Positions 1-9,525 are shown, numbered from the stretch's first letter. The stretch: DNA of 21,394 nt from Gnetum montanum (GCA_015680685.1 MNCI01029717.1:64339-85732), one strand, 5' to 3'. Numbers and translations: made by a program. Notes: generated from the letters alone by a model not told the origin.

Positions 1-415
1 CAAGTCCCCTTGATGTCACACCCTAATCATTCCCTCTTGGTCCATCCTTCTTCATTCTAGGTACAATGAACACAAAATTAATTTTAGGTTTTAAAAATGT
101 CAAGAATACCATTGTACCCTTGAACAGAACCTCTTATTTGTAGAATGGATGAGTGGGTGTAATGGGCTCAATATCCAAATAATCGATCTCTTGAGACTTA
201 ATAACATAGAACACACCTCAACCAATGATCCACATGAGTTTTTTATTCATAGATGAGATTACTTATAGAAAGACAAAAATACCAAAAAGAAAAAATGATA
301 AAACAAGAAGGTCAAAAATGAAAAACTGGAAAACAAGAATTGAAGAATTGAAGAAAATAAAAAGTGGTTATTAATCCTACTTGTTACTAGAATGGGGGAT
401 ATCCCCCATAACTAA
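1..415. other. Unassigned AT-rich stretch left of element A gag
   Basis: No gene recognised. The stretch lies downstream of the A gag frame. Positions 260-365 are strongly A-rich on the plus strand. By spacing from the gag zinc knuckle (about 810 bp in both B and C) the protease D-L-G motif should fall near 430, but no such motif was found in any minus-strand frame. It may be the 3' noncoding part of a gag-only element or foreign DNA joined to A. A start at 15 (TGTCACACCC) resembles some chromovirus LTR starts, but nothing else supports that. Confidence 0.4.
392..409. repeat. Perfect 18-bp palindrome just after the A gag stop
   Basis: ATGGGGGATATCCCCCAT is identical to its reverse complement. 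In the minus-strand transcript it can form a 7-bp GC-rich stem with an AUAU loop, starting 6 bases after the UGA codon at 418-416. Function is unknown. Confidence 0.75.
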
Positions 416-2135
416 TCAGTTGAGCATGGTGAGGATTAATAATAAAAGATGAGGATCGTTGCATGTTGGAAGCATTGGAACTTGGTCATACTTACCCCAT
501 CGGGGTTTACACACTTGATTATAATGAGCATAGTGGGGCGATTTATACGATGTAGTTCCCAGATACCGAGTTGATACACTATGATGTTTGAGACTGTTAG
601 ATGGTATGCAAGGATTGGATTGTTGCTCTCCATTTTTGTGTTCATTGGGCCGTATTGTTGTTGGAGCATGAGTTGGTGGCCCTAATGAAGTTACATGAGG
701 CATTGGGTTCGAAGATAAGGGTGCACCACAGGGTTGGACTCGTGCTAAGTTGGAGGGTGCAGTGGCCTCGGAATTATGTTGTCCCTTCTTAGGGTCATTT
801 CTAAAGAAGGGGCACCTTCAATGTTGCTGAGGTTTCTCACTTCTGTTGGTAGTAGTAGCACAAGTGACATTTGTGGGTTGTTCTTGTGGTGCAGGCACCC
901 AAGGAACGGTTGGTGGTGAGGTAGAAGGAGGAAAAAAATGAGAATGTTGAAAGTTAGAAGGAGTATAGGGTGCACAAGGTGGTGGTTGTGTTGAAGGCAT
1001 GGGTTCGTAGTATTGAGGAGAATGGTACTGTGGTGAGATAAAGTGTGTTGGCCCAGTTGGAGAAACAAGATGTTGAACAAGATAAGCATTTGGATTCGGA
1101 TGATATAAAGGGTGTCTCCAGTCTAGTGGTGGTCTCTCCCACAACTGGGATTGTTGCCACTGTGATCAAACACAGTATCTCTATACAAACTCTGGATGTA
1201 ACATGCTTCCCCAATGCTCATATAAATGTAACAATATTGGGCATTGGCCCTTAGGGTGATTGTACAGGCATATGTTACATTCATATGTATGATTGACAGT
1301 GGAGCTCTTATTTTCCTTATCCCTTCTTTCCTATTTTCTACTATTTTTTCCTACTTCTTGGGTTGTCAAAACTCTATCTCCAATAATGTTGAAAATTTCT
1401 CCACACTTTTGATACGTCCATTCCAACATCTTATTGATCTTTGCCTCGACCTCTTCTAATGTTTGTTGTGTTGGCAAAGATGGTGTTTCCACCTTGAGAT
1501 TGGTTGATTTCTCCTTTGTATTATCATGGACCTTTGTTAAGTTAATACTTTGGTCCTGTTGATGTTTTTCAACACTCTCCCATCTAGCCATTTCTCCTTC
1601 TTCTTTTGCTACCTGCTAAATAAGATCTTGGATTTGATGGGTTCATAGTTCATATAATTGACCTTGGGCATACATCCCTAAGGTCCCTCTTGTTTCATTA
1701 CGTAGCCCATCAATGATATGGTACATTAGCCTTTTCTCAGAAAACCCATGGCCTGGACAGTTGTTTAATAGTGCATNTCCACGCGTAGGCATCATAGAAG
1801 GCTTGTAAATGTTGATGCAGATCTAATTCATAGCCTCCTAAAAATTTAGAAAAGTTGTTTAAATCAAGCCTGGGTAGATGGCTCTCTTTACAATGCCTAC
1901 GTGAGATTCGAACAGCCTCTTGTATTTGCATTAAGCTTGTAGTGGCTAGTAGGGGTTCATTGTCATTGGGCAAGTTATGCTTTCGTGCGTTGGGATGACG
2001 TTGCTTTCATTCATGTTTATAAGAAACCCCCACTTCAGGTTGTGTACTGCAATCTTCATTGTCATATAGTTCGTTGGTTCTCCAATGAACTTCTTCACTA
2101 AGCATGGCATTATCGTAATCTTGTAGGAGAGGCAT
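416..2135 (-). pseudogene. gag: Degenerate gag of element A
   Basis: Gag builds the retroelement particle and packages its RNA. The likely start is the ATG at 2135-2133 (MPLLQDYDNAML...), 122 bp after the PBS. A stretch reading RLDLNNFSKF...HLQAF (about 1870-1790) matches the same part of C gag. After an N at 1777 the frame resumes at ALLNNCPGHGFS, skipping about 80 codons of the core domain that C has. From 1645 to 416 there is one reading frame with point stops at 1643, 1616, 1331, 1181, 1166 and 818 and no frameshift. A zinc knuckle of form CX2CX3HX4C (CNICLYNHPKGQC) lies at 1279-1241, followed by a Pro/Gln/Tyr/His-rich tail (about 1140-820). An early TGA sits near 2013. Sequence after about 800 no longer resembles B or C. 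The gag call is firm; its exact C-terminus is not. Confidence 0.8.
1777..1777. other. Single N: probable collapsed gap in A gag
   Basis: Right of the N the minus frame ends HLQAFYDAYAW. Left of it, it resumes at CPGHGFSEKR. In element C the matching motifs are about 240 bp apart (16873 to 16627), so about 80 codons of the gag core domain are missing. No duplicated flank is seen here, unlike at the other three Ns. Confidence 0.6.
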
Positions 2136-2256
2136 GGTTGTGAAGATGTGTGTGAATTATGTGTGACCCTTAATAATAATTTTTTCTAAAAGATATATTG
2201 CTAAGTCCTTATACAGTGACCTTGTATGATATAACTAATCTAGATAACTAGCATCG

Positions 2257-2274
2257 TCCCCGGCAACGGCACCA
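2257..2274 (-). promoter_or_regulatory. Primer-binding site of element A (tRNA-Asp)
   Basis: The plus strand reads TCCCCGGCAACGGCACCA, which is the 3' end of plant tRNA-Asp including CCA with one transition. On the minus strand it begins one base after the 5' LTR. This is where reverse transcription would be primed, and tRNA-Asp priming is typical of Athila-type elements. Confidence 0.92.
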
Positions 2275-2820
2275 ATGATGAGTAGCGAGGTACCCCTACA
2301 CTCAACCATACGAATACAAGCGTTACATGCACAATTTGGTCGAACTCTATAGATAAACTAGTTGTGGCATCTAGATAGTTAGCCTTAGGTCACAGTTCAC
2401 TATCTTCCCACCTAGAATAGTATTATCTTTGTCACATATGGTTTAGTCCAAAGTGAGGTGTATGATGTGGTTCCTAATCTAACGCTACTCTTGAATGAAA
2501 TGGAAAGTAATGTTAACTAAGCTAAGAGGGAAAGGGTAAGAGAGTCTAATCTAGCCTAAGGGCGATGAGCATCCATTCCTTGATTATCCATACACATCTT
2601 GGACTTTGTGCATGACTACCATTGGGATTACCAAGCGCAGATCCTAGGTACACTACTGGGTTACCAAGTAGTCACACTTAAATGCTCGTAATCAAGTTGT
2701 ACTCATTCTGCATTTTAACATGAGATAAGGGTGAGAAGATATTAACTAGGAAAGTAATAAATGACAATTAATTAAATAATTAAACTAAGTGAATGCTGCA
2801 ATGATGAAGTAATCTCGATC

Positions 2821-2826
2821 TTTATT
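2821..2826 (-). terminator. Conserved AATAAA signal in LTR A
   Basis: TTTATT on the plus strand is AATAAA in the transcript direction. It lies 172 bp from the TATA position, as in the other three LTR copies (172-178 bp), and probably marks polyadenylation in R. Confidence 0.5.
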
Positions 2827-3024
2827 GCTGGTCATGTGCGTGTCCAAGTACATCACACTCGAATGAGGATGCCATACAATTACAATCACCACACTACGAG
2901 CATACACCAGGAAATAATTCTAACTCTAAGAAGAAAAAACTACAAGAGTTTGGCTAAGGGACTAAAAACTAGATTCTAAAACTCGTCTGTCTACCTCTTA
3001 TTTCTAGACCAAGAGATAGGCCAT

Positions 3025-3078
3025 GATATCGCATATGCAATATCGCAACTGGGCATGCGATATCGCGTACGCGATATC
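3025..3078. repeat. GATATCGC motif array with a 20-bp perfect palindrome in U3 of LTR A
   Basis: Several copies of the self-complementary core CGATATCG lie here, with GCATATGC and GCATGC between them. Positions 3059-3078 (GATATCGCGTACGCGATATC) are a perfect palindrome. The array is between the decayed TATA and the outer LTR end, where U3 enhancers sit. Confidence 0.7.
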
Positions 3079-3104
3079 AAGGTCATCCAAATGATGGCTC
3101 ATCA

Positions 3105-3330
3105 TAAGTCAAAAATATCTTACCATTAGAATCTTTATGGTTATTCTTCTTCTTGCATAGTGGTCCCCATAAGGACCTTAGTTGATTCATAATAGGTATG
3201 CACCATTGTATGAGGCCATTAACGCAAATTTTATGGAGGGTACCCTCTATCTCTAGGTAGTGTTTCACTTGGTGGAGGAACTACTGTTTCCTCCTATGGT
3301 CCCATTCTATAGGAGTTTCTTGTATGAGTA
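3105..3330 (-). pseudogene. pol: Element B integrase N-terminal fragment (zinc-binding region)
   Basis: Integrase joins the DNA copy to the host chromosome. The minus frame reads HYLEIEGTLHKICVNG, then IQWCIPIMNQL, matching the same point in C (HFMEINGHLYKMCIDG...). This leads into the H2C2 zinc-binding domain, but the HX5-6H and CX2C residues are not clear before the sequence ends at the A insertion. The catalytic core is absent from the window. The A LTR outer end at 3104 is the break point. Confidence 0.65.
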
Positions 3331-3830
3331 TATAGGAGAGAAATTCATCATACCAATTTGTAATCCTTGGTGCTTGAACTTCAATTACCTTAGCAAAGAG
3401 AAGTTCATCTGGATATTAATCAAACAAGGACTATTCATTAGCTTTGTTAACCCATCTTAACTAAGATAGATGATCAGCAATGACATTCTTGATTTCCTTT
3501 CTATCCACCATTGTTAGATCAAACTTCTACAAAATTGCCAACCACCATATAACACAAGGACTTATGTTTAGCTTGTTCATTAAGAAGTAAATTACACTAT
3601 GATTAGTGTGCATAAAAATAGGGTATCCAAGCACATAGTGCCTAAAATTTTCAATAGCATACACCACCACCATGAGTTTCTTTTCTGTAGTGATGTAATT
3701 AAGTTGTGCACCAACAATGCTCCTCCTTGTATAATAGATGTAGTACAAATGTTTTTGATTATCCATTTATGTAAGTATTACTTCCAATGCATAGTTGGAT
3801 GCATTTGTCATGATATGAAAAGGTTTAGAC
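3331..3830 (-). pseudogene. pol: Element B RNase H domain
   Basis: RNase H removes the RNA template during reverse transcription. Visible motifs, in order: FHIM-TNASNY-ALE (about 3820-3785), then GAQLNYITTEKKLM, then FRHYVLGYPIFMHTNHS, then a tail VIADHLS with a stop where Arg is usual (about 3500-3470). One open stretch spans 3527-3766. Two catalytic positions are altered: the first Asp (CDAS in most gypsy elements) reads Asn, and the TDH motif reads TNH. The Asn in the first motif is shared with element C. The domain would not be active. Confidence 0.85.
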
Positions 3831-4720
3831 CAATCAAGTGCATGTAGAATTGGTGTTTCTATGAACTTCTACTTCAATTTTTGGAATTCTTATTTGTACT
3901 CCTTGGTCCATTCAAATGTCGCATCCTTCCTGGTCAACTTAACAACAAGGAGCTTGGTAATGTTGGAGAAGCTTTCAATGAAACACCTATAGTAACTAGC
4001 ATGTTTAAGAAATGACCTTACATCTTTAACTAGTTGACGCTATCTAATAATTTCTTCAATGATCCTTATCTTTTCAAGATCCACCTCGATTCCTTTTCTT
4101 GAAATTTAGTATGCCAGGATACTAAATTTCATACCAAATTGGACCATCAAGTGGCTCTTTTTCCAGTTGAGCTGTAGGTTCATTTTCATACATCGTTTTA
4201 GTACCTGCTCAACATGGTCCAATGCATATTTGAAATCAACACCATAGGTGGAGAAGTCATCCATGAAGACATTGGAAGATTATAGGATCATTACACAAGT
4301 CAAAGAACATCTTTTTGTTTGTAAAAATCCCTCAAAGACTTGTGAAAGTTGTTTTGGCCTAGTCTTCTAGAATGATTTGTTTTATTATAACCACTATACC
4401 CATCTAGAAAGTTGTAGTGGCTATGTCCTGCAATAGTGTCCAACACTTGATCCATAAATGGTAGTAAAAAATAGTCTTGGAAGGTTATCATGTTTAACAA
4501 CTTGAAGTTTATATAGACTCTTCACTATCATTCTTTCTTTAGTATAATAACAAGTGGGCTTATCCACTCGCTATCTACCACTAGATTAATGAACCCAACT
4601 TTGAGAAGTTTCTCAATTTTCTTTTTAACAACTTGTTTTAGCTTTGGATTTAATCTTCTTTGTGGTTATCTCTTAGGTTTGATAGTAAAGTCTATGTAGA
4701 TCCAATGCTAGCATATGCAT
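3830..4720 (-). pseudogene. pol: Element B reverse transcriptase domain
   Basis: RT copies element RNA into DNA. In minus-strand order: the LLNMITFQDYF block and FLDGYSGYN (about 4500-4385), where the first catalytic Asp lies, then a frameshift, then the signature VFMDDFSTYG (4270-4243) with both Asp residues intact. The thumb/connection part (GIEVDLEKI...) follows to about 4050. A 66-codon open segment lies at 4300-4500. Several stops and at least one frameshift break the rest. The FMDDFS form is typical of gypsy/Athila elements. Confidence 0.87.
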
Positions 4721-5690
4721 GGTTCTACTCCTATTATATCATCATATGACTAGACAAAGTTTGTTGGTCATTTGTTGACCACTTTCTACAACTTCCTATT
4801 CTATTCTTTGATGAGTTGAACATTTATAATTACTAGTTTATCATGGTTTAGGAACACATATTCTAGATATTTCAATAATTTTTTTAGTTCTAGAGGTTTT
4901 AGTTTACAAATTTCTGGGACTTCTGACTCTCCTTAATTTATGTCTAAGTATTTTCTATGCTTGGCTTTGGAGAGTTGGCTTTGAATCTATTACATCTTAT
5001 TCATCTTGTCTATATATGCACTTATAAGGCTCTATGCTAGTTCCATGCACATTGTAAAATTAGAACAGTCATCTATAGTCAACCACTTGGTGTCTTCATA
5101 TTTTTTGGTTGCTGCATACAAGCACCATTGAATAGTGATGATTTTGGCATACATGTTGGATGTTGTAATAGATGTGCTCTTGATTGTGCATATTCTTTAT
5201 ATGCAATTCCACCCTGTGTTACTATATGCAATGCATGGAACCCTTGTCTTCTCTATCTTATCAAATTCATTTTTCATGGAGATTTCGAAAAAGAGGTCTT
5301 TGATTCCTAACTTAGCATCAATTGTACTTAACTAATCCCTTACCATAATGATTGGGAAGTCTCCTTTATAATTGTCCACATCGATAACTAGGAAATTTGC
5401 TAGATATAGACATCTACTAATAGTGGTTACAATATCCTCCACCAATCCCAATGGAATAGTAATGGATTAGTCTACAAGCTCTAAGCTGATATTATATTTC
5501 TTAAGTGGAGGTAGGTTCCATGTCTTGTACATCTCTTGGAAAATTAAGTTCATACTAAAACCTAAGTCTAACAAAGCCTTGCATGAATCATTTCCTACAA
5601 TTTGCAAATAAATTAGTGGGCTTTCAAGGTTAGTTCTCTTCTTGGTAAGGTTTCTTGCCTTTATCTAGTTTGTGACTACATTAGTTAACA
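4720..5690 (-). pseudogene. pol: Element B protease and protease-RT linker
   Basis: An aspartic protease would cut the Gag-Pol polyprotein. The active-site motif reads KALLDLGFSMNLI (about 5578-5540), with DLG in place of the common DTG/DSG, as in Athila-type elements. Downstream the flap and C-terminal part reads VEDIVTTI and LANFLVIDVDN (about 5440-5370), aligning with C. The linker before RT contains AATK-x-E/Y-x-T-x-WLTID, also shared with C. Stops are present. Confidence 0.78.
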
Positions 5691-8300
5691 TGATATTTTG
5701 TACATTTTGGATGTTCTAGTTTAAAGGTGGCTTGGTAGATATTCCTTGGGCAACTTAAGAGGAATCCGTAGCCATAGATGCTTATAATGGTTTGGGTGGA
5801 CTATTAGGTTTAAAAAATGGTCTATTCTAAGACTTATGCTCAAAACCACTTGAGTTGTCATCCATCAGTAAGTTTACTATTTTTGTGGCATTACATTGTT
5901 GGGGCTATAGAGGTATTTCACCTTGCCTAGGTGGTGTAGGTGGCAAGGGAAAGGAGGTATGAGGTGCATGACATTATTGTAAGTAATGATGAGTGTGTAT
6001 GAAAGAAGATTCAACACCTAGAGTGGTAGGTCAATGATGTTTAAAGACTAAAGGATAATAATTATGGAAAGAAGTGTGGGTCGTAGAGCCACTTGGTGAC
6101 ACAAGCTGTTAGACATAGTAGCCATATGGATTTGGTTGGTAGTAGATATAATACTACCTTTGTGGTAACATCCCCCATGACTATGGATTTTTTCATTGAT
6201 GATAGTAATCTTGAGGTTAAGGTAATGTTTCACGTGGAAAGTATTGTGTCTGGTGAAACTATTGTCGATAGTTGTCTTGAGGATAATAAAACCTCTTAGG
6301 TAGTTGTCTCTTAACAAGATTTGAATTTAAGGCATAGATCCTAGATTCTTGCAAGTGTGATAAAACAAACCAACACTCCTTGGGATGATCATATTGTCAA
6401 ATTTCACATCCTTCATTATCTATGTCCAAATTTACAACCTCATCTCCTACTACAGTCTTACCTTTCTAAGGATAATAGTCCTTCACCATGTCCTTTTTCT
6501 TTCTCTTATTTTTATTTCTATTCCTTTGATCTATTGTCTACTCTACCATTCTAACTGATGTTTAGAACTTTTTATCTAAGGAGTTTCACATCTTATCCAC
6601 CTTGGCCAATATTTTTGTGATAGATTTTTGAATTAGCAAGGTCTTTCTTTGCATAACGTCATCCAATGGTGTTTTCTCCTCTCGGTCAAAAAGATGTAGC
6701 TCCTTTTTATGAATGGAGGGATCTCTATTATACTCCTCTACACTTTCTCTCTTTTTTAGCTCTACTTCTTTCTTTGCTACCTAATCAATGAGCCTTTGGA
6801 TCTAATGGACTCTTATTTTTTATAGTCTCCCTTGGGTATAGACCCCAAGAGCCTCCCTAGTTGTATTTTTGAGTTCATCTATGATCTAGTGAAGTTGCTC
6901 CCTCTAAGAGAAATTATGGTCTAGACATCGATGTAGTAATGAATAGTATCTTCCCAAAGCCACGTCAAGGGACTCATGGTTACCTTGTTGGTTCCATTCT
7001 TGAATATGTTTTGTCAAATTGAACACTCTAGAGTATGTCTAATATTTGTCATTGAACAACTCTAGCATCATATTTAATCTATGAATAAATTCCAATTCTA
7101 AGGACCAATGCCAATTTTTAGCATCTTTTATGAATGTCCTATGGAATAACTTGAGCTTATGCTAGTCATTTTTAATGTTCTACAAAGCACAACCACCATG
7201 GAAGGCTTGCAAATGGCACTGCAAATTAGCATTGTAACCTCCTTAAAATTTAGGAATGTTGTTTATATTAAGCCATTTAATTTGAATTTCCGTATGATGC
7301 TTGGTGGGAATGTGAACTGCCTCGTAGATGTTGATCATACTTCTTATGACAAGTAGTGGTTCATCATAGTCATCTCATTTACTCTGGCCCTTGTCATGGC
7401 CATATCTTCTATGATGTGTCATACTACACCTTTTTTTTCTAATGATGTCCCTCTTCATCTTATTGTTGTCCATGTTCCCCTCTCCCATCNAATGATGTCC
7501 CTCTTCATCTTATTGTTGTCCATTTTCCCCTCTCCCATCTCTATGATGGGGTCTTCTATCATCTTCACCACACCTTCAATCATTTCCCCTTTAGTCTTGG
7601 TCATGTTCCTCCTTGTTAGAGCTAGACGATGAAGTGGATGGTGCAGATGGAGAGCTAGGAGAGTTATGTTAAGTTGCTTTTCTTCTTTGATTCCTTGGTT
7701 GTTATTTTGCTTGATGATTGGAAGACCTTGGCCTTGAGATCTCCCTAGTTCTAGGTCCACTCTTCCCTTATGTTGATCACTTGTCAAGTTTGAACATAGC
7801 CATTGATGAGCTATGTTATCCTCACCGAAGGAAGGAAGATCTTAACATTAAGATCATCTTGATGGGTATTTGGTGTTTTCCTTATTTGATTATGATGTTA
7901 GCCTAATTTAAATCCTCTTTCCTTTAGAGGCTTCATGATGGATCTTTATGAGTTTGTCTTTTCAAAGCTAGGCCTCCATAGGTTGATAATCTCTAAGGAG
8001 ATGATCTACCATTTGGTACTCTAGGGTTACTAGTTTGAGTCCTAGCTTCATTAATATTCTCATGAATATTGATGCAATAGCATGATTAGATGACAACATA
8101 ATGTTTTCCTCTAGGTCTCTTCACCATAATTATTCATCCTAGTGAAGGATGAAAGTGAAGTTTGAAATGTAAGGATTTAGATGAGTACACACAACCTTGA
8201 GCTATTAGGGTACTTCATTTACATTTTTCTTTATTCTATCATGTTGCGTGGTAGGATCATCAGTAGGTGGGGAATTAACCCTATGAGAAGAAAATACCTT
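5690..8300 (-). pseudogene. gag: Element B gag, heavily degenerate
   Basis: It aligns with C gag throughout. The N-terminal part reads NFTFILH-stop-DE and ENIMLS (about 8165-8095), followed by a Ser-rich segment (about 7680-7620). The core is broken. The zinc-knuckle position (6408-6370) reads C-E-I-stop-Q-Y-D-H-P-K-E-C-W, so the second Cys is a stop and the last is Trp. The C-terminal part has PQQCNATKIVN (about 5930-5890). The start codon seen in C is not preserved here. A 49-bp duplication around the N at 7490 disturbs the frame and is probably an assembly artefact. Confidence 0.78.
7441..7539. repeat. 49-bp direct duplication flanking an N (assembly join)
   Basis: Positions 7441-7489 and 7491-7539 are the same 49 bases with one mismatch (G/T), separated only by the N at 7490. 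This is what an unmerged contig overlap looks like, rather than a biological tandem repeat. Confidence 0.8.
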
Positions 8301-8428
8301 TTAGTTTGTCTTATAGTGTGTCTTGAAATAACATATTATTATATTTTCTAATGGTGATTCATTATCTTTTTACAATAACCTTATATGATTTAATTATCTA
8401 AAACATTTAGTGCACAATGCACATAGGA

Positions 8429-8446
8429 TCCTTGACAATGACACCG
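8429..8446 (-). promoter_or_regulatory. Decayed primer-binding site of element B (tRNA-Asp)
   Basis: The plus strand reads TCCTTGACAATGACACCG, differing from the tRNA-Asp 3' end at seven positions, all transitions. Its place one base from the LTR end matches A and C. Confidence 0.82.
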
Positions 8447-8447
8447 A

Positions 8448-8793
8448 TGATGAGCAACGAGTGTTTCCTATGCCCAACCATATGAATCACAAGTGTGTAC
8501 ACATGATTCAATTGAATTTCATAGAACCTTCAAGTGACTAGTATCCTATATGATTAAGTATGATGTTGCTAGTCATTTCTTCCCAATCATCACTTGTGTG
8601 AGTGTAATTAGTATGGTTAAGTACTGTTGAGGCTTGATATGTTTATGTTTTTGTTATTATTATTTTTATCATTAAAATATTAAATTAATAAACTCACTCA
8701 ATTTTTAAATTCTAACTAACTATAGAATGAAGGGTACTTCTAAGCCATCCTAAGCACAAAGCATTTGTTCTTACTTTTCGTACACATCATGAA
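8448..8793 (-). repeat. 5' LTR of element B, inner fragment
   Basis: It begins TGATGAGCAACGAG next to the PBS, as the other LTRs do, and stays LTR-like until element C interrupts it at 8793. The last five bases (ATGAA, 8789-8793) are one copy of C's target duplication. The missing outer half continues at 18911. Confidence 0.82.
8789..8793. repeat. Target-site duplication of element C, left copy (ATGAA)
   Basis: It is identical to 18911-18915 and directly abuts the TG of the left LTR. Five bases is the usual gypsy target duplication. Confidence 0.88.
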
Positions 8794-9332
8794 TGATGAG
8801 TAGTGAGGTACCCCTACACCCAACCATACAAATCACTAAGGTGTTACGTGCGATTTGGTCGAATTTCGTGGACCTATAGTTATCTAATATGCTAGCTTTT
8901 CTAGAAAGTGAAAGGGGCATTGAGAACATTTGTTGTCTTCCCAAATATACTTGTGAGGCTCAAGGGTATGGTTTAAGTGTAATTGAGATATATGAATTTT
9001 TGTTGTTTTATATTTTATGGATGTAATCACCTACAACAAGAATAAAGAGTAAAGTAGATTGAAAGCTAGTGTGTCTATTACCCAGCTAGCCTAACACAAG
9101 TAACTGTTCCACTTTCCTGAACACATATAACATTGGTAAGCTACCAAATGTTAAGCGTTACTAGGTTAGCAAGTACTATATGAATGCTCGAAGTGGTTGT
9201 GCTCATGTTCATCAACAACTGGAAATAAATTACTTCAATCAAATGCATTTAAGTAAAGAGCAAGAAAGTAAAATGCATTAAAGAAAATATTAAGCTATTA
9301 TTAGTGTTGCAAGGATTGTCAAAAGAGTTTGT

Positions 9333-9338
9333 TTTATT
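9333..9338 (-). terminator. Conserved AATAAA signal in the 3' LTR of C
   Basis: TTTATT on the plus strand, 178 bp from the TATA. It is conserved in position in all four LTR copies. In this LTR it would act as the poly(A) signal of the element transcript. Confidence 0.5.
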
Positions 9339-9515
9339 CCTATCACACTACTACACTCAAGTACATCAGTGCTCAAAGAAAGAACCATACACACTTAGAC
9401 TCCTTCTGTAGACACTTAGAAAATATTCTAACTCTGAGGAAAAGAAATGATAAGAGCTTCGCTACCTTGCTTGAAAACTAAAACTAAAACTATGAAAAAA
9501 TTAGAACCTAGGTGC

Positions 9516-9525
9516 TATATTTATA
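9516..9525 (-). promoter_or_regulatory. TATA box in the 3' LTR of C
   Basis: TATAAATATA on the minus strand, identical to the copy in the 5' LTR (18791-18800). Confidence 0.6.

Larger units (their letters stand above)
1..3104 (-). mobile_element. Element A: 5' part of an Athila-like Ty3/gypsy LTR retrotransposon
   Basis: Read on the minus strand, the order is LTR (3104-2276), tRNA-Asp primer-binding site (2274-2257), gag (2135-416), then unassigned DNA to the left edge. The outer end of the LTR abuts coding sequence of element B at 3104/3105, so A inserted into B's integrase region. The 3' LTR and the left target-site copy are outside the window; the right copy would be TAAGT (3105-3109). 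No protease, RT or integrase motif is seen in the visible part. The PBS is almost intact and gag has stops but no frameshift in 416-1645, so A is probably the youngest of the three copies here. Confidence 0.82.
2276..3104 (-). repeat. 5' LTR of element A (829 bp)
   Basis: The ends form a perfect 7-bp inverted repeat, TGATGAG at 2276 and CTCATCA ending at 3104, with the usual TG...CA termini. The inner end lies one base from the PBS. The first 80 bp and several internal blocks (for example GGGTTACCAAGTA near 2660) match the LTRs of B and C; much of the rest has diverged, so A is a different subfamily. The TATA position has decayed to TTATTTCTAG (2998-3007). The U3 holds a GATATCGC motif array (3025-3078). 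Confidence 0.88.
3105..8793 (-). mobile_element. Element B: oldest Athila-like element, interrupted by A and C
   Basis: Read from high to low coordinates: start of the 5' LTR (8793-8448), a decayed tRNA-Asp PBS (8446-8429), gag, protease, RT, RNase H and the first part of integrase. It is cut at 3105 by element A, and its 5' LTR is cut at 8793/18911 by element C and resumes beyond C. Coding sequence is broken throughout by stops and frameshifts. The rest of integrase and the 3' LTR should lie left of the window, beyond A. Confidence 0.87.

Noticed and set aside
15-24. LTR start of another element at the left edge (TGTCACACCC)
   Set aside because: Only a ten-base resemblance to some chromovirus LTR starts; no partner end, PBS or target duplication is visible.
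392-409. GGGGG run near 400 as polypurine tract and 3' LTR of A
   Set aside because: The sequence to its left lacks the CATCA end and any similarity to the LTR of A (2276-3104).
1045-1254. Plus-strand reading frames over A gag, such as 1045-1254 and 1244-1459
   Set aside because: They are antisense to the gag frame, which has matching motifs in B and C; the plus frames show no known domain.
7441-7539. Biological tandem repeat in B gag
   Set aside because: The two copies are separated by exactly one N, and the same pattern recurs at two other Ns, so an assembly overlap is the simpler explanation.
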